A DNA stretch of 42,248 bases, taken from assembly GCF_000158815.1 (NCBI RefSeq), contig NZ_GG657738.1:6601855-6644102 (forward strand), written 5' to 3'. Numbering within the stretch: position 1 is the first letter of the stretch; each line of letters starts with the position of its first letter. Below are positions 23,688 through 32,220 of this stretch, in pieces. Below the pieces are notes generated by a model. The model did no database searches and had not been told where the DNA came from. It saw only the letters and a program-made list of their open reading frames with translations. This DNA comes from Micromonospora sp. ATCC 39149. Lineage in GTDB: Bacteria; Actinomycetota; Actinomycetes; Mycobacteriales; Micromonosporaceae. The position numbers and the translations under genes were made by a program.

Positions 23688-24359
23688 CTGAGCAGCCACC
23701 ATCCGGCCGCCGTGCTCTTCGACATGGACGGCACCCTGGTCGACAGCGAGAAGCTGTGGGACGTCGCCCTGCGCGAACTCGCGGCCGAGTACGGCGCCAC
23801 CCTCTCCGACGCCGGCCGTAGGGCGATGATCGGCACGAGCATGGCCGAGGCGATGCGGATCCTGCACGACGACCTCGGCCAGCCGACGCGTGACCCGCTG
23901 ACCAGCGCGGCGTGGATCGACGCCCGGATCCTGGAGCTGTTCCGCACCGGGCTGCGCTGGCGGCCCGGCGCGCTGGCGCTGCTGCGGGCGGTCCGGGCGG
24001 CGGGCATCCCGACCGCCCTGGTGACCTCCAGCCGCCGGCCGCTGGTGGAGGTGGCGCTGGACACCCTGGGCCGGGACAGCTTCGACGCGGTGGTCTGCGG
24101 CGACGAGGTCGACGCGGCGAAGCCGCACCCGGAGCCGTACCTGACGGCCGCCCGGCTGCTTGGCGTGCCCATCGCCCGTTGTGTGGCGATCGAGGACTCC
24201 CCGACCGGGGTGGCCAGCGCCCTCGCCGCGGGTGCGGCCGTGCTGGCGGTGCCGGCGGAGGTGCCGATCGCGGCGGCCGACGGCGTACACCAGATGGAGA
24301 GCCTGACCGGCGCGGACCTGGAGTTGCTCGCCGCCCTGCTCGGCGGGCCGCCGGCCTGA
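23688..24359 (+). CDS. HAD superfamily hydrolase (beta-phosphoglucomutase/phosphatase-like)
   Basis: A 223-residue HAD hydrolase with nucleophile motif FDMDGTLVDS (D12, D14), the Ser/Thr motif VTSSRR, Lys in DAAKPHPEPY and the acidic motif AIEDSPTGV. A cap domain of about 70 residues follows motif I. The first good start codon is GTG at 23712, but that would cut into the first beta-strand. A CTG at 23688 with GGAGGA at 23678-23683 is better placed and restores SSHHPAAVLFDMDG, so a rare CTG start is preferred. The substrate is not predictable. Confidence 0.88.
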   Translation: MSSHHPAAVLFDMDGTLVDSEKLWDVALRELAAEYGATLSDAGRRAMIGTSMAEAMRILHDDLGQPTRDPLTSAAWIDARILELFRTGLRWRPGALALLRAVRAAGIPTALVTSSRRPLVEVALDTLGRDSFDAVVCGDEVDAAKPHPEPYLTAARLLGVPIARCVAIEDSPTGVASALAAGAAVLAVPAEVPIAAADGVHQMESLTGADLELLAALLGGPPA

Positions 24360-24386
24360 CCTCCGGCGGCCCGCCCGGACCCCCTC

Positions 24387-24449
24387 AGCCGGCGGTGAGG
24401 ATCAGCGAGCCGTCGTCGGTGAACGCGATCGGGTGCTCGCGGACGGGTT
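24387..24449 (-). pseudogene. Possible 3' remnant of a lost gene
   Basis: On the minus strand, 20 sense codons read PVREHPIAFTDDGSLILTAG and end at TGA (24387-24389). They have the composition of a real protein C-terminus. Directly upstream, instead of the rest of a gene, lies the large palindrome at 24450-24497. No parent family is recognised. Confidence 0.4.
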
Positions 24450-24497
24450 AGGAGGGGTCCCCTGCTACGCCGTAGGCGTCGGCAGGGGACCCCTCCT
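24450..24497. repeat. Large intergenic palindrome (Micromonospora-type repeat)
   Basis: Perfect 16-bp arms AGGAGGGGTCCCCTGC (24450-24465) and GCAGGGGACCCCTCCT (24482-24497). The 16-nt loop holds a nested hairpin ACGCC-GTA-GGCGT. It resembles GGGGTCCCC-type palindromes that recur between genes in Micromonosporaceae, and it can act as a terminator for the convergent genes on either side. Confidence 0.75.
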
Positions 24498-24506
24498 TGC
24501 CCCGCG

Positions 24507-27065
24507 TCAGTCGTGGGCGATGGCGCCCAGCACGTTGATCCGGGCGGCGCGGACCGCCGGCAGCGCCGCCGCGATCATCCCGATCAGCGCGGCCAGCCCG
24601 AGGAAGATCCCCATCTGCGACCAGGGCAGCACCAGGTCGGTGATCCCCTCGTCCTTCAGGGCCCGGACCACCGCCGCGCCGAGCCCGGTGCCGACCGCGA
24701 CGCCGAGCAGCGCGCCGAACACGGAGATCACCACGGCCTCCACGGTGATCATCCGCATGGTCTGCGCCCGGCGCAGCCCGATCGCCCGCAGCAGCCCCAG
24801 CTCCCGGGTGCGCTCCAGCACCGACAGCGCCAGGGTGTTGACGATGCCCAACACCGCGATCACGATGGCCAGCGCCAGCAGGATCTGGATCATCGTGAGC
24901 AGCGTGTCGAAGACGCTGGTCTGCTGCTTGATGTAGCTGGCCCGGTCGGCCACCGACACCTCCGGGTTGTCGGCGACCAGCGAGTCGAGCTGCGGCTGCA
25001 CCTGCGACACCGGCGTGCCCGCGCTCAGCCGCACCAGCGCCGAGAACGGCTGCGGGTTGGTGAACTCCGCCCCCGCCTGTTCCGGCAGGATGATCGACCC
25101 GATGGACCTCTCGTCGGGCAGGACCGCCGTCACCGTGTATGTGTGCGGCCCCTCACCCCGGGCGAACTGCGCGGTCAACCGGTCACCCACCGACTTGCCC
25201 AGCTCCTTCGCGCCGGAGACGCTCAGCGCCACCTGGTCCGGCCCTAGCGTGGCGATCGTGCCCGACTGCGCGACGGTGCCGTAGATCCGGGCCATCGCGG
25301 CCAGGTCGGTCAGGGCCACCACGTATTTCGGGTCGCCGTCGACGACCGCGTTGTCGTTGTACACGCCCAGCACCGCGTCCACCCCCGGCAACGCGGCGGC
25401 CCGGTCCACCACCGACGGATCGAACGTCGGCGGCCGGGGCCCGGTCTGCTCCCCGGAAATCACCAACTGCGCGTCGACGATGCGTTCCGCCGTGGCCGAG
25501 ATGCTCGACTTGGCCGAGTCGAGGAGCACCGTCACCCCGGTCACCAGGGCGATACCGACCATCAGCGCGGCAGCGGTGATCGCCGTGCGGCGCGGGTTGC
25601 GCCCCGAGTTCAGCCGGCCCAGCCGGCCCGGCACCGACCAGGCGAACAGCGCGCCGAGCAGCGACACCACCGGCCGGCTGATCAGCGGGGTCAGCAGCGC
25701 CACCCCGATGAACGTGAACAGCACCCCGCCCAGGATCACCATCAGCGTGGACCCGCCGGCGTTGCCGGTCAGCCCGAGGGCCAGCAGCCCGCCGCCGAGG
25801 GTGGTGACCACGGCGCCGGAGACCGTGATCTTCGTGAGCGGCCGGTCCGGGGTGGCCACGTCCTGCATCGCCGCGATCGGCGGGATGCGCGACGCCCGCA
25901 GCGCCGGCAGCAACGCCGCGACCACCGTGATCAGCATGCCGACGGCGAACGCGCTGAGCACCGCCATCGGTGGCACGCCGATCCCGGCCAGCGACAGCCC
26001 GCCAGCGAACCTGCCGAACGCCCAGGCCAGCAGGGCACCCACTCCGATGCCCGCGCCGAGCCCGAGGACCGAGGCGACCAATCCGATCGCGAGTGCCTCC
26101 AGCACCACCGAGCCGATGATCTGCCCCCCGCTGGCGCCGATGGCCCGCATCAGGGCCAACTCCCGGGTCCGCTGCGCCACGATGATCGAGAAGGTGTTGA
26201 GGATCAGGAACGTGCCCACCAGCAGCGCCACCGCGGCGAAGCCGAGCAGCACTTTGTTGAAGAAGGACAGCCCCTCCTTGAGGCTGGCCGAGGCGGCGGC
26301 GGAGAGTTCCTCGCCGGTCTTGACGTCGTAGCCGGCGCCCAGGGCGCGGGCCACGTCGTCGCGTACCGCCTCCGGGCGCACCCCGTCGGCGGCCTGCACG
26401 GTTACGCTGTTGAAGGTGCCGGGCTTGCCGAGCATCAGCCGCTGGGCGGTGGGCGTGGTGAACGCGATCTGGTTGACCCCGCCGATGGAGTCCCGGCCGC
26501 CGCTGTAGCCGAAGATGCCGACCAGGGTGAAGTCACGGCGCTTGGACTCGAACGCGGTCAGCGCCCCGACCCGGTCACCCACCTTGACCTTGGCGGCCGT
26601 CGCGAGGGCCGCGTTCACCACGATCTCGTCGTCGGCCTGCGGGGCACGCCCCTCGCGCAGCCGCACCACGTCGCTCTCGCCGGTCCAGTTCTCCCCGAGC
26701 TGGGGCGGGCCGAACGAAGTGATCGCCTTGCCGTTGCTGCCGATGAGCCGGGCCCCGTCGGCGCTGACCACGCCCGTGGCCGACGCCACCCCGGGCACCG
26801 CCCGCACCCGGTCCACCACGTCCGCGCCGAACGGCGGGGACACCTGCTCGCCCTCGGCCTCACCCACCACGAGTTTCGGCTTCGCGGCGACGTTGACGTC
26901 GACGCCCTCGAACGCGTCGGCGAAGACCGCGTCGAAGGACCGGCCGAGGGTGTCGGTGAGCACGAACGCGCCGGAGACGAACATGACGCCGAGCACCACG
27001 GCCAGGCCGGACAGCACCAGGCGCACCTTGCGCGCCAACAGGCTCTTCAGGGTCGCTCGGAACAT
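24507..27065 (-). CDS. ABC transporter permease, duplicated FtsX/MacB type
   Basis: An 852-residue membrane protein made of two FtsX-like units. Each has one N-terminal helix (first at about 16-38), an extracellular MacB-periplasmic-core-like domain of about 200 residues, and three further helices ending in a RELALMRAIGAS / RELGLLRAIGLR signature. This type usually exports lipids or peptides or senses antimicrobial compounds. The start at 27065 overlaps the stop of the ATPase gene (ATGA), so the two are co-translated. The sensor kinase and regulator genes upstream on the same strand probably control it. Confidence 0.93.
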   Translation of the reverse strand: MFRATLKSLLARKVRLVLSGLAVVLGVMFVSGAFVLTDTLGRSFDAVFADAFEGVDVNVAAKPKLVVGEAEGEQVSPPFGADVVDRVRAVPGVASATGVVSADGARLIGSNGKAITSFGPPQLGENWTGESDVVRLREGRAPQADDEIVVNAALATAAKVKVGDRVGALTAFESKRRDFTLVGIFGYSGGRDSIGGVNQIAFTTPTAQRLMLGKPGTFNSVTVQAADGVRPEAVRDDVARALGAGYDVKTGEELSAAASASLKEGLSFFNKVLLGFAAVALLVGTFLILNTFSIIVAQRTRELALMRAIGASGGQIIGSVVLEALAIGLVASVLGLGAGIGVGALLAWAFGRFAGGLSLAGIGVPPMAVLSAFAVGMLITVVAALLPALRASRIPPIAAMQDVATPDRPLTKITVSGAVVTTLGGGLLALGLTGNAGGSTLMVILGGVLFTFIGVALLTPLISRPVVSLLGALFAWSVPGRLGRLNSGRNPRRTAITAAALMVGIALVTGVTVLLDSAKSSISATAERIVDAQLVISGEQTGPRPPTFDPSVVDRAAALPGVDAVLGVYNDNAVVDGDPKYVVALTDLAAMARIYGTVAQSGTIATLGPDQVALSVSGAKELGKSVGDRLTAQFARGEGPHTYTVTAVLPDERSIGSIILPEQAGAEFTNPQPFSALVRLSAGTPVSQVQPQLDSLVADNPEVSVADRASYIKQQTSVFDTLLTMIQILLALAIVIAVLGIVNTLALSVLERTRELGLLRAIGLRRAQTMRMITVEAVVISVFGALLGVAVGTGLGAAVVRALKDEGITDLVLPWSQMGIFLGLAALIGMIAAALPAVRAARINVLGAIAHD

Positions 27066-27838
27066 CAGTTGCCCACCTCGGTGGTGGCGGGCAGGTCGAG
27101 CTTCTTCATGGTGTCCAGCACCGTGTCGGCGGTCGGCTCGATCAGCTCCGACACGATCTCGCCGTCGGCGAGGAACACCACCCGGTCGGCGTACGCGGCG
27201 GCCGTCGGGTCGTGGGTCACCATGACGATCGTCTGGCCGTGCTCGCGCACCGAGTTGCGCAGGAAGTTCAGCACCTCCGCACCGGAGCGGGAGTCCAGGT
27301 TGCCCGTCGGCTCGTCGGCGAAGATCACCTCGGGGCGGGCGACCAGCGCCCGCGCGCACGCCACCCGCTGCTGCTGGCCGCCGGAGAGCTGCGCCGGGCG
27401 GTGGTCGAGCCGGTCGCGCAGCCCCACCGTGTCGATCACGACGTCGTACCAGACCGGGTCCGGCCGGCGCCCGGCGATCGACAACGGCAGCAGGATGTTC
27501 TCCTTCGCCGTCAGCGTCGGCAGCAGGTTGAACTGCTGGAAGATGAAGCCCACCTTGTCGCGGCGCAGCTTCGTCAGCCCGGCGTCGCCGAGCCCGGTCA
27601 CCGTCGTGTCGCCGATCGACACCGTGCCCCTAGTGACCGAGTCCAGGCCGGCCAGGCAGTGCATCAACGTCGACTTGCCCGACCCGGACGGGCCCATGAT
27701 CGCCGTGAACTGGCCCCGCTCGAACTCGGCGCTCACCCCCCGCAGCGCGACGACCTGAGCCTCGCCGCTGCCGTACACCTTCCACACGTCGCTTGCGCGG
27801 GCCGCGGCCCGATCCTGGCGGCCTGTCGTCGCGGTCAC
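27065..27838 (-). CDS. ABC transporter ATP-binding protein (LolD/MacB type)
   Basis: A 257-residue ATPase with Walker A GPSGSGKST (49-57, K55), Q-loop FQQFNLLP, signature LSGGQQQR, Walker B VIFADEPTG and H-loop MVTHD. Its partner is the FtsX-type permease encoded directly downstream with overlapping codons. The GTG at 27838 is chosen because GAGGAAGAGG lies just upstream; the open frame to 27925 adds an unlikely tail. The cargo is unknown. Confidence 0.94.
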   Translation of the reverse strand: MTATTGRQDRAAARASDVWKVYGSGEAQVVALRGVSAEFERGQFTAIMGPSGSGKSTLMHCLAGLDSVTRGTVSIGDTTVTGLGDAGLTKLRRDKVGFIFQQFNLLPTLTAKENILLPLSIAGRRPDPVWYDVVIDTVGLRDRLDHRPAQLSGGQQQRVACARALVARPEVIFADEPTGNLDSRSGAEVLNFLRNSVREHGQTIVMVTHDPTAAAYADRVVFLADGEIVSELIEPTADTVLDTMKKLDLPATTEVGN

Positions 27839-28045
27839 GTCATCTACCTCTTCCTCGGGCTGGGTCCGCACCGGCCCCCGCTGGCCCGGTGCGGGCATGT
27901 GCTCATCCTCGGCCCCCCGCGGCACCGAACCCTCCGACTCCGGGGGGAGCCCAGGCGGATTTCCCGCTGCGGGTGGGCCCCGATGCCGGCTCAGGGTTGC
28001 CCCTGACCGCTACGCGGTACGCGCACCTGGCCCCGGGCCCGCCGG

Positions 28046-28735
28046 CTAGGCCCGGGGGCGCACCAGACCCGACTCGTACGCGAACACCACGGCCTGCACC
28101 CGGTCGCGCAACCCCAGCTTGGTCAGCACGTGCCCGACGTGGGTCTTCACGGTCGTCTCGCTGACCGTCAACTCGCGGGCGATCTCCGCGTTGGACAACC
28201 CCCGCGCCACCTGCACGAGCACCTCCCGCTCGCGCTCGGTGAGCGCGTTGAGCGCCTTCGGCGGGGTCGCCGCCGGGTCGGGCAGCGCGTCGGCGAAGCG
28301 GTCCAGCAGCCGCTTGAGGATCCGCGGGGCGACCACCGCGTCCCCGGCGGCGACGGTGCGGATGGCGGTGATGAGGTCCTCCGCCGGCACGTCCTTGGCC
28401 AGGAAGCCGCTGGCCCCGGCGCGTAGCGCCCCCACCACGTACTCGTCGAGGTCGAAGGTGGTCAGGATCAGCACCCGCACCGGCAGCCGGGCGTCGACGA
28501 TGGCCCGGGTCGCGGCCACCCCGTCCATCCGGGGCATCCGGATGTCCATCAGCACCACGTCGGGCAGCAGCCGGCGGGACAGCTCCACCGCCTCCACCCC
28601 GTCGCCGGCCTCGGCCACGATGTCCAGCCCGTCCTCGGAGCCCAGCACCATGCGGAAGCCGGTACGCAGCAGCGGCTGGTCGTCGGCGAGCAGGATCCGC
28701 ACCGGCCGCGGCGGCGTCGTGCCCTCTCCGGTCAT
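28046..28735 (-). CDS. NarL/LuxR-type response regulator
   Basis: A 229-residue response regulator. The receiver domain is at 12-125 with acidic pocket D18-D19 and phosphoacceptor D64 (VVLMDIRMPRMDG). The C-terminal LuxR helix-turn-helix lies at about 160-225 (LTEREREVLVQVARGLSNAE). It follows its cognate histidine kinase by 52 nt and precedes the ABC transporter genes by 207 nt on the same strand, so control of that transporter is the natural inference. Confidence 0.95.
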   Translation of the reverse strand: MTGEGTTPPRPVRILLADDQPLLRTGFRMVLGSEDGLDIVAEAGDGVEAVELSRRLLPDVVLMDIRMPRMDGVAATRAIVDARLPVRVLILTTFDLDEYVVGALRAGASGFLAKDVPAEDLITAIRTVAAGDAVVAPRILKRLLDRFADALPDPAATPPKALNALTEREREVLVQVARGLSNAEIARELTVSETTVKTHVGHVLTKLGLRDRVQAVVFAYESGLVRPRA

Positions 28736-28787
28736 CTGGATCCCCCCGTCACGCCGGCCCCGCCCGGCTGGTCGTGGCGCGGCCCGG

Positions 28788-29984
28788 TCACGCCGAAGCC
28801 GTCCCGAGCTGCTCCACCGGAATCCTCGCGTACACCCGGTAGCCTCCGCCGGGCCGGGCCCCGATGCGCAGCGTCCCGCCGTAGAGGCCGACCCGCTCCC
28901 GCATGCCCACCAGCCCGTGCCCGATTCGGCCCGAACCCGGCACCGGCCCCCGGCCGGTGTCGGTGACCTCCACGGCCAGGAACGCCGCGCCGAACGTCAA
29001 CCGGACCACGGCCGTCGCCTTCCCGGCGTGCTTGAGGGCGTTGGTCAGCGCCTCCTGCACGATCCGGTAGACGGTCAACGCCACGCCCTCCTCCAGCGAC
29101 CCCGGCACGCCCTCGACGCGCAGCGTCACCGGCAGCCCGGCCTCGCGTACCTGCTCCACCAGCCCCTCGATGCCGGCCAGGCCGGGCTGGGGGGCCAGGT
29201 CGGCGGCCGGTTCGGCGTCGGTGCGCAGCACGTCCAGCAGCCGGCGTAGCTCCCGCAGGGTGGCCCGGCCGGTGTCCTCGATGGTGGCGATCGCCTCGTC
29301 GGCGGCGTCCGGGTCGCGGCGCAGCACCCGCCGGGCGCCGGTGGCGAGGACCCCCATCACGCTCACGTGGTGGGCCACCACGTCGTGCAGCTCCCGGGCG
29401 ATGCGCCGCCGCTCGTCGGCGACCGCCTGCTCGGCCAGGGAACGCTGGTTCTGCTCGGCCACCCGGGCCCGCTCCCGCAGCGCCTCGGTGGAGGCACGGC
29501 GGGCGTGCACCGCCCGACCCACCGCGTACGCCACCACGGCGACGAGCAGGTTGTTGAGCACCAGGTAGGCCGGGCCGACCTCGAAGACCGCGTCGGCGAC
29601 CGGGACGAGGACGTTGGCCACCATCACCGGCGTCCACAGCGCCACGGCGGACAGCGCCGCGGGGCGGGCCGGGTGGTGCGCCGCCATCGTGTACGTCAAC
29701 GCCATGAAGGTGAGGCTCTGCGTGGCCGGGGCCTGCCCGAGCCCCGCCGGCACCGCAAGGGTGGCCACGGCGGCGACCACCGCCGGCCACGGCGCCACCC
29801 GGCGCAGCGCCACCGGGGCGGCGCAGAGCACACTCCAACCCATCGCGGCCGGCAGCGGGCCGGGCCGCAAATGCACCGGGGTGAGCAGCACGAAGACGGC
29901 GTCCACCAGCACCACGGCGACGGCGAGGAGCACGTCGGCGGCCAGCGGGTGGCGGCGCAGCAACGCCTTCGGCCCTGCGGTCAT
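28788..29984 (-). CDS. Sensor histidine kinase (NarL-partner, HisKA_3 type)
   Basis: A 398-residue kinase. Residues 1-160 hold about five membrane helices with short loops, so the input is probably sensed within the membrane. The HisKA_3 dimerisation domain carries phosphoacceptor H200 (RRIARELHDVVAHHVS), and the ATPase domain has VQEALTNALKHA and DTGRGP motifs. It is the first gene of the kinase - regulator - ABC transporter unit, and a TAGCGT element ends 6 nt before the ATG. Confidence 0.95.
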   Translation of the reverse strand: MTAGPKALLRRHPLAADVLLAVAVVLVDAVFVLLTPVHLRPGPLPAAMGWSVLCAAPVALRRVAPWPAVVAAVATLAVPAGLGQAPATQSLTFMALTYTMAAHHPARPAALSAVALWTPVMVANVLVPVADAVFEVGPAYLVLNNLLVAVVAYAVGRAVHARRASTEALRERARVAEQNQRSLAEQAVADERRRIARELHDVVAHHVSVMGVLATGARRVLRRDPDAADEAIATIEDTGRATLRELRRLLDVLRTDAEPAADLAPQPGLAGIEGLVEQVREAGLPVTLRVEGVPGSLEEGVALTVYRIVQEALTNALKHAGKATAVVRLTFGAAFLAVEVTDTGRGPVPGSGRIGHGLVGMRERVGLYGGTLRIGARPGGGYRVYARIPVEQLGTASA

Positions 29985-29990
29985 ACCGGA

Positions 29991-29996
29991 ACGCTA
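29991..29996 (-). promoter_or_regulatory. -10 element, leaderless histidine kinase promoter
   Basis: TAGCGT on the minus strand, 6 nt before the ATG at 29984. Confidence 0.6.
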
Positions 29997-30042
29997 GCCG
30001 CCGCCGGTCGCGATCGGTCGTCGCCGATGGTGAACCCGGTCT

Positions 30043-30059
30043 CCTCCTCAGGGAGGAGG
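30043..30059. terminator. Short hairpin after the RecB-like gene
   Basis: CCTCCTC (30043-30049) and GAGGAGG (30053-30059) form a 7-bp stem with a 3-nt loop, between the RecB-like stop and the kinase promoter. Confidence 0.45.
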
Positions 30060-30060
30060 C

Positions 30061-30978
30061 TCACTCGTCCGCCCCGGGCGGGCTGGGCCGGGACCGGGCG
30101 TCGACCAGTGGGTCCGCCGCGGCAGCCGGGGCCGGGAACGGCGGCGGGGTGCCGCCGAAGCTCGGGCACAGCGCCCGGTGGTTGCACCAGTCGCACAGCC
30201 GGCTCGGCCGGGGCCGGAAGTCCTGCCGGGCCGTGGCCGCCTCGATCGCCTGCCACAGCGCCACCACGGTGCGCTCGAAGCGCGCCAACTCCTCGGCGTC
30301 CGGGGTGTAGTCGCAGACCTCCGCGTCCTTGAGGTAGAGCAGCCGCAATACCCGGGGCACCACGCCGCGCGTGCGCCACAGCACCAACGCGTAGAACTTG
30401 AGCTGGAACAGCGCCCGCGCCTCGAACGCCTCCCGGGGCGCGCCGCCGGTCTTGTAGTCGACCACCCGCAGCGCCCCGTCCGGGGCCACGTCTAGGCGGT
30501 CCAGGTAGCCTCGGATCAGCAGTTCGTCATCGACCACCGCGGAGATCAACGCCTCTCGCTCGGCCGGCTCCAGCCGGCGCGGGTCCTCGACCGCGAAGTA
30601 GCCCTCCAGCAGCCCGGCCGCCGACCGCAGGAACTCCGCCGTGCCGTCGGGGTCACCGGCGTCGAACAGGGCGGCCAACTCCGGCTGCTCGGCGACCAGC
30701 CGGTCCCACTGCGGGGCCACCAGGTCACCGGCCGCCTCTGGGGTGCGGCCGGCGGCCGGCAGGTCGAACAGCCGCTCCAGCACCGCGTGCACCAGCGTGC
30801 CCCGGACCTGCTCCACGCTGGGCCGCTCCGGCAGCCGGTCGATGCTGCGGAACCGGTAGAGCAGCGGACAGGTCTTGAAGTCGGCCGCCCGTGACGGCGA
30901 CAGCGACGCCCGGACCGTCGCCGGCACCTTCGCCGTGGCCCGCGACTGCTGCTGGTCGATCACCGGTTCCGCCGTCAT
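30061..30978 (-). CDS. RecB-family PD-(D/E)XK exonuclease with Fe-S cysteines
   Basis: A 305-residue nuclease. The catalytic core has H64, D160 (GYLDRLD) and D174-Y-K176 (VVDYKTGG). Cysteines C37, C262, C265 and C271 have the spacing of the 4Fe-4S staple seen in AddB/Cas4-like nucleases. A related RecB-like gene lies next to trmI in the mycobacterial Pup-proteasome region, so the neighbourhood is conserved. A TAACCT element ends 7 nt before the ATG. It is divergent from the M50 protease gene with only 87 nt between start codons. Confidence 0.92.
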   Translation of the reverse strand: MTAEPVIDQQQSRATAKVPATVRASLSPSRAADFKTCPLLYRFRSIDRLPERPSVEQVRGTLVHAVLERLFDLPAAGRTPEAAGDLVAPQWDRLVAEQPELAALFDAGDPDGTAEFLRSAAGLLEGYFAVEDPRRLEPAEREALISAVVDDELLIRGYLDRLDVAPDGALRVVDYKTGGAPREAFEARALFQLKFYALVLWRTRGVVPRVLRLLYLKDAEVCDYTPDAEELARFERTVVALWQAIEAATARQDFRPRPSRLCDWCNHRALCPSFGGTPPPFPAPAAAADPLVDARSRPSPPGADE

Positions 30979-30985
30979 GCCCGGA

Positions 30986-30991
30986 AGGTTA
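30986..30991 (-). promoter_or_regulatory. -10 element, leaderless RecB-like gene promoter
   Basis: TAACCT on the minus strand, 7 nt before the ATG at 30978. Confidence 0.65.
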
Positions 30992-31052
30992 GGCCACCGG
31001 TCCGACAAGCCCACCGCGCCGCTCCGACAGGTGATCGTGCGCGCCGGGTCCG

Positions 31053-31058
31053 TAGCAT
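31053..31058 (+). promoter_or_regulatory. -10 element, leaderless M50 protease promoter
   Basis: TAGCAT, 7 nt before the ATG at 31066. It is back to back with the RecB-like promoter. Confidence 0.65.
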
Positions 31059-31065
31059 CGGGACG

Positions 31066-32220
31066 ATGGAGCAGCAGACCGACCGCCCGCCCCGCCGACC
31101 CGCCCGCCCCGGCCTCACCGTCGGTCGGGTGTTCGGCGTGCCCCTGCACCTCAACGGGTCGATGCTGCTGCTGGCCCTGCTGGTCACCGTGACGTACGCC
31201 GAGTTCGCCCGCCGCCAGCTCGACCTGTCCCAGCTCGGCGCGTACCTGATCGGGGTCGGGTTCGTCGTGTCGCTGCTCGGCTCGGTGCTGCTGCACGAAC
31301 TCGGCCACGCCCTCACCGCACGCCGGTACGGCATCGGCGTGCGGGGGATCACCCTGGAGTTGCTCGGCGGGTACACCGAGATGGACCGTGACGCCCCCAG
31401 CCCCCGGGTCGACCTGCTGGTGTCGCTGGCCGGCCCGGCGGTCTCCGCCGTGCTCGGCGTCGCCGCCGTCGCCGTCACCCTGGCGCTGCCCGACGGCACC
31501 CTGGCCAACCAGCTCGCCTTTCAGCTCGCGCTCAGCAACGTCATCGTCGCGCTGTTCAACCTGCTGCCCGGGCTGCCGCTGGACGGCGGCCGGGCGCTGC
31601 GGGCCGCGGTGTGGGCGCTCACCCGCGACCGACACACCGGCACCGAGGTCGCCGGCTGGGTCGGCCGGGCGGTCGCCGTCGGAACCGCCGCGCTGGCGGT
31701 CGTGCTGACGGTCAACCGGCTGCTGGCACCCCTGGCCCTGCCGCTGATGCTGCTCGTCGCGGTCACCCTGTGGCGCGGTGCGGGACAGTCCATTCGTCTC
31801 GCCCGGATCAGCCGCCGGTTCCCGCTGATCGACCTGCGCCGGCTGGCCCGCCCGGTCCTCGCGGTGCCCACCGGCACCCCGCTGGCCGAGGCGCAGCGCC
31901 GCCGTGCCGAGGGCGCCCGCCCCGACGCCGCGCTCGCCGTCGCCGACGGTGCCGGCCGGCCGGTCGCCCTGGTCGACCCGGTCGCCGCCGACGCCGTGCC
32001 GCCGGCACGGCGGCCCTGGATCGCCGTCGACGCGGTGTCGCGCACCCTGGCCGGCCTGCCGGTCCTGCCGGCCGGCCTCGACGGGGAACGGGTGATGGAG
32101 GCGGTGCGGACCCACCCGGGCGCACAGTACGTCGTGACGGCAGGCGAAGATGTCGTCGGCGTTCTGCACATCGCGGACCTGGCGCAGCTCCTGGAACCCA
32201 AACGGAAGATGAACACGTGA
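31066..32220 (+). CDS. Site-2-type M50 zinc metalloprotease with CBS-like C-terminus
   Basis: A 384-residue intramembrane protease. The active site has H77-E-L-G-H81 in a membrane helix, with the third ligand D173 in LLPGLPLDGGRAL. The C-terminal 130 residues look like a CBS-domain pair. Such proteases cleave membrane-bound regulators or clear signal-peptide remnants. Its stop overlaps the trmI start (GTGA at 32217-32220), which gives tight translational coupling to the tRNA methyltransferase and the Pup-proteasome neighbourhood. Confidence 0.93.
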   Translation: MEQQTDRPPRRPARPGLTVGRVFGVPLHLNGSMLLLALLVTVTYAEFARRQLDLSQLGAYLIGVGFVVSLLGSVLLHELGHALTARRYGIGVRGITLELLGGYTEMDRDAPSPRVDLLVSLAGPAVSAVLGVAAVAVTLALPDGTLANQLAFQLALSNVIVALFNLLPGLPLDGGRALRAAVWALTRDRHTGTEVAGWVGRAVAVGTAALAVVLTVNRLLAPLALPLMLLVAVTLWRGAGQSIRLARISRRFPLIDLRRLARPVLAVPTGTPLAEAQRRRAEGARPDAALAVADGAGRPVALVDPVAADAVPPARRPWIAVDAVSRTLAGLPVLPAGLDGERVMEAVRTHPGAQYVVTAGEDVVGVLHIADLAQLLEPKRKMNT

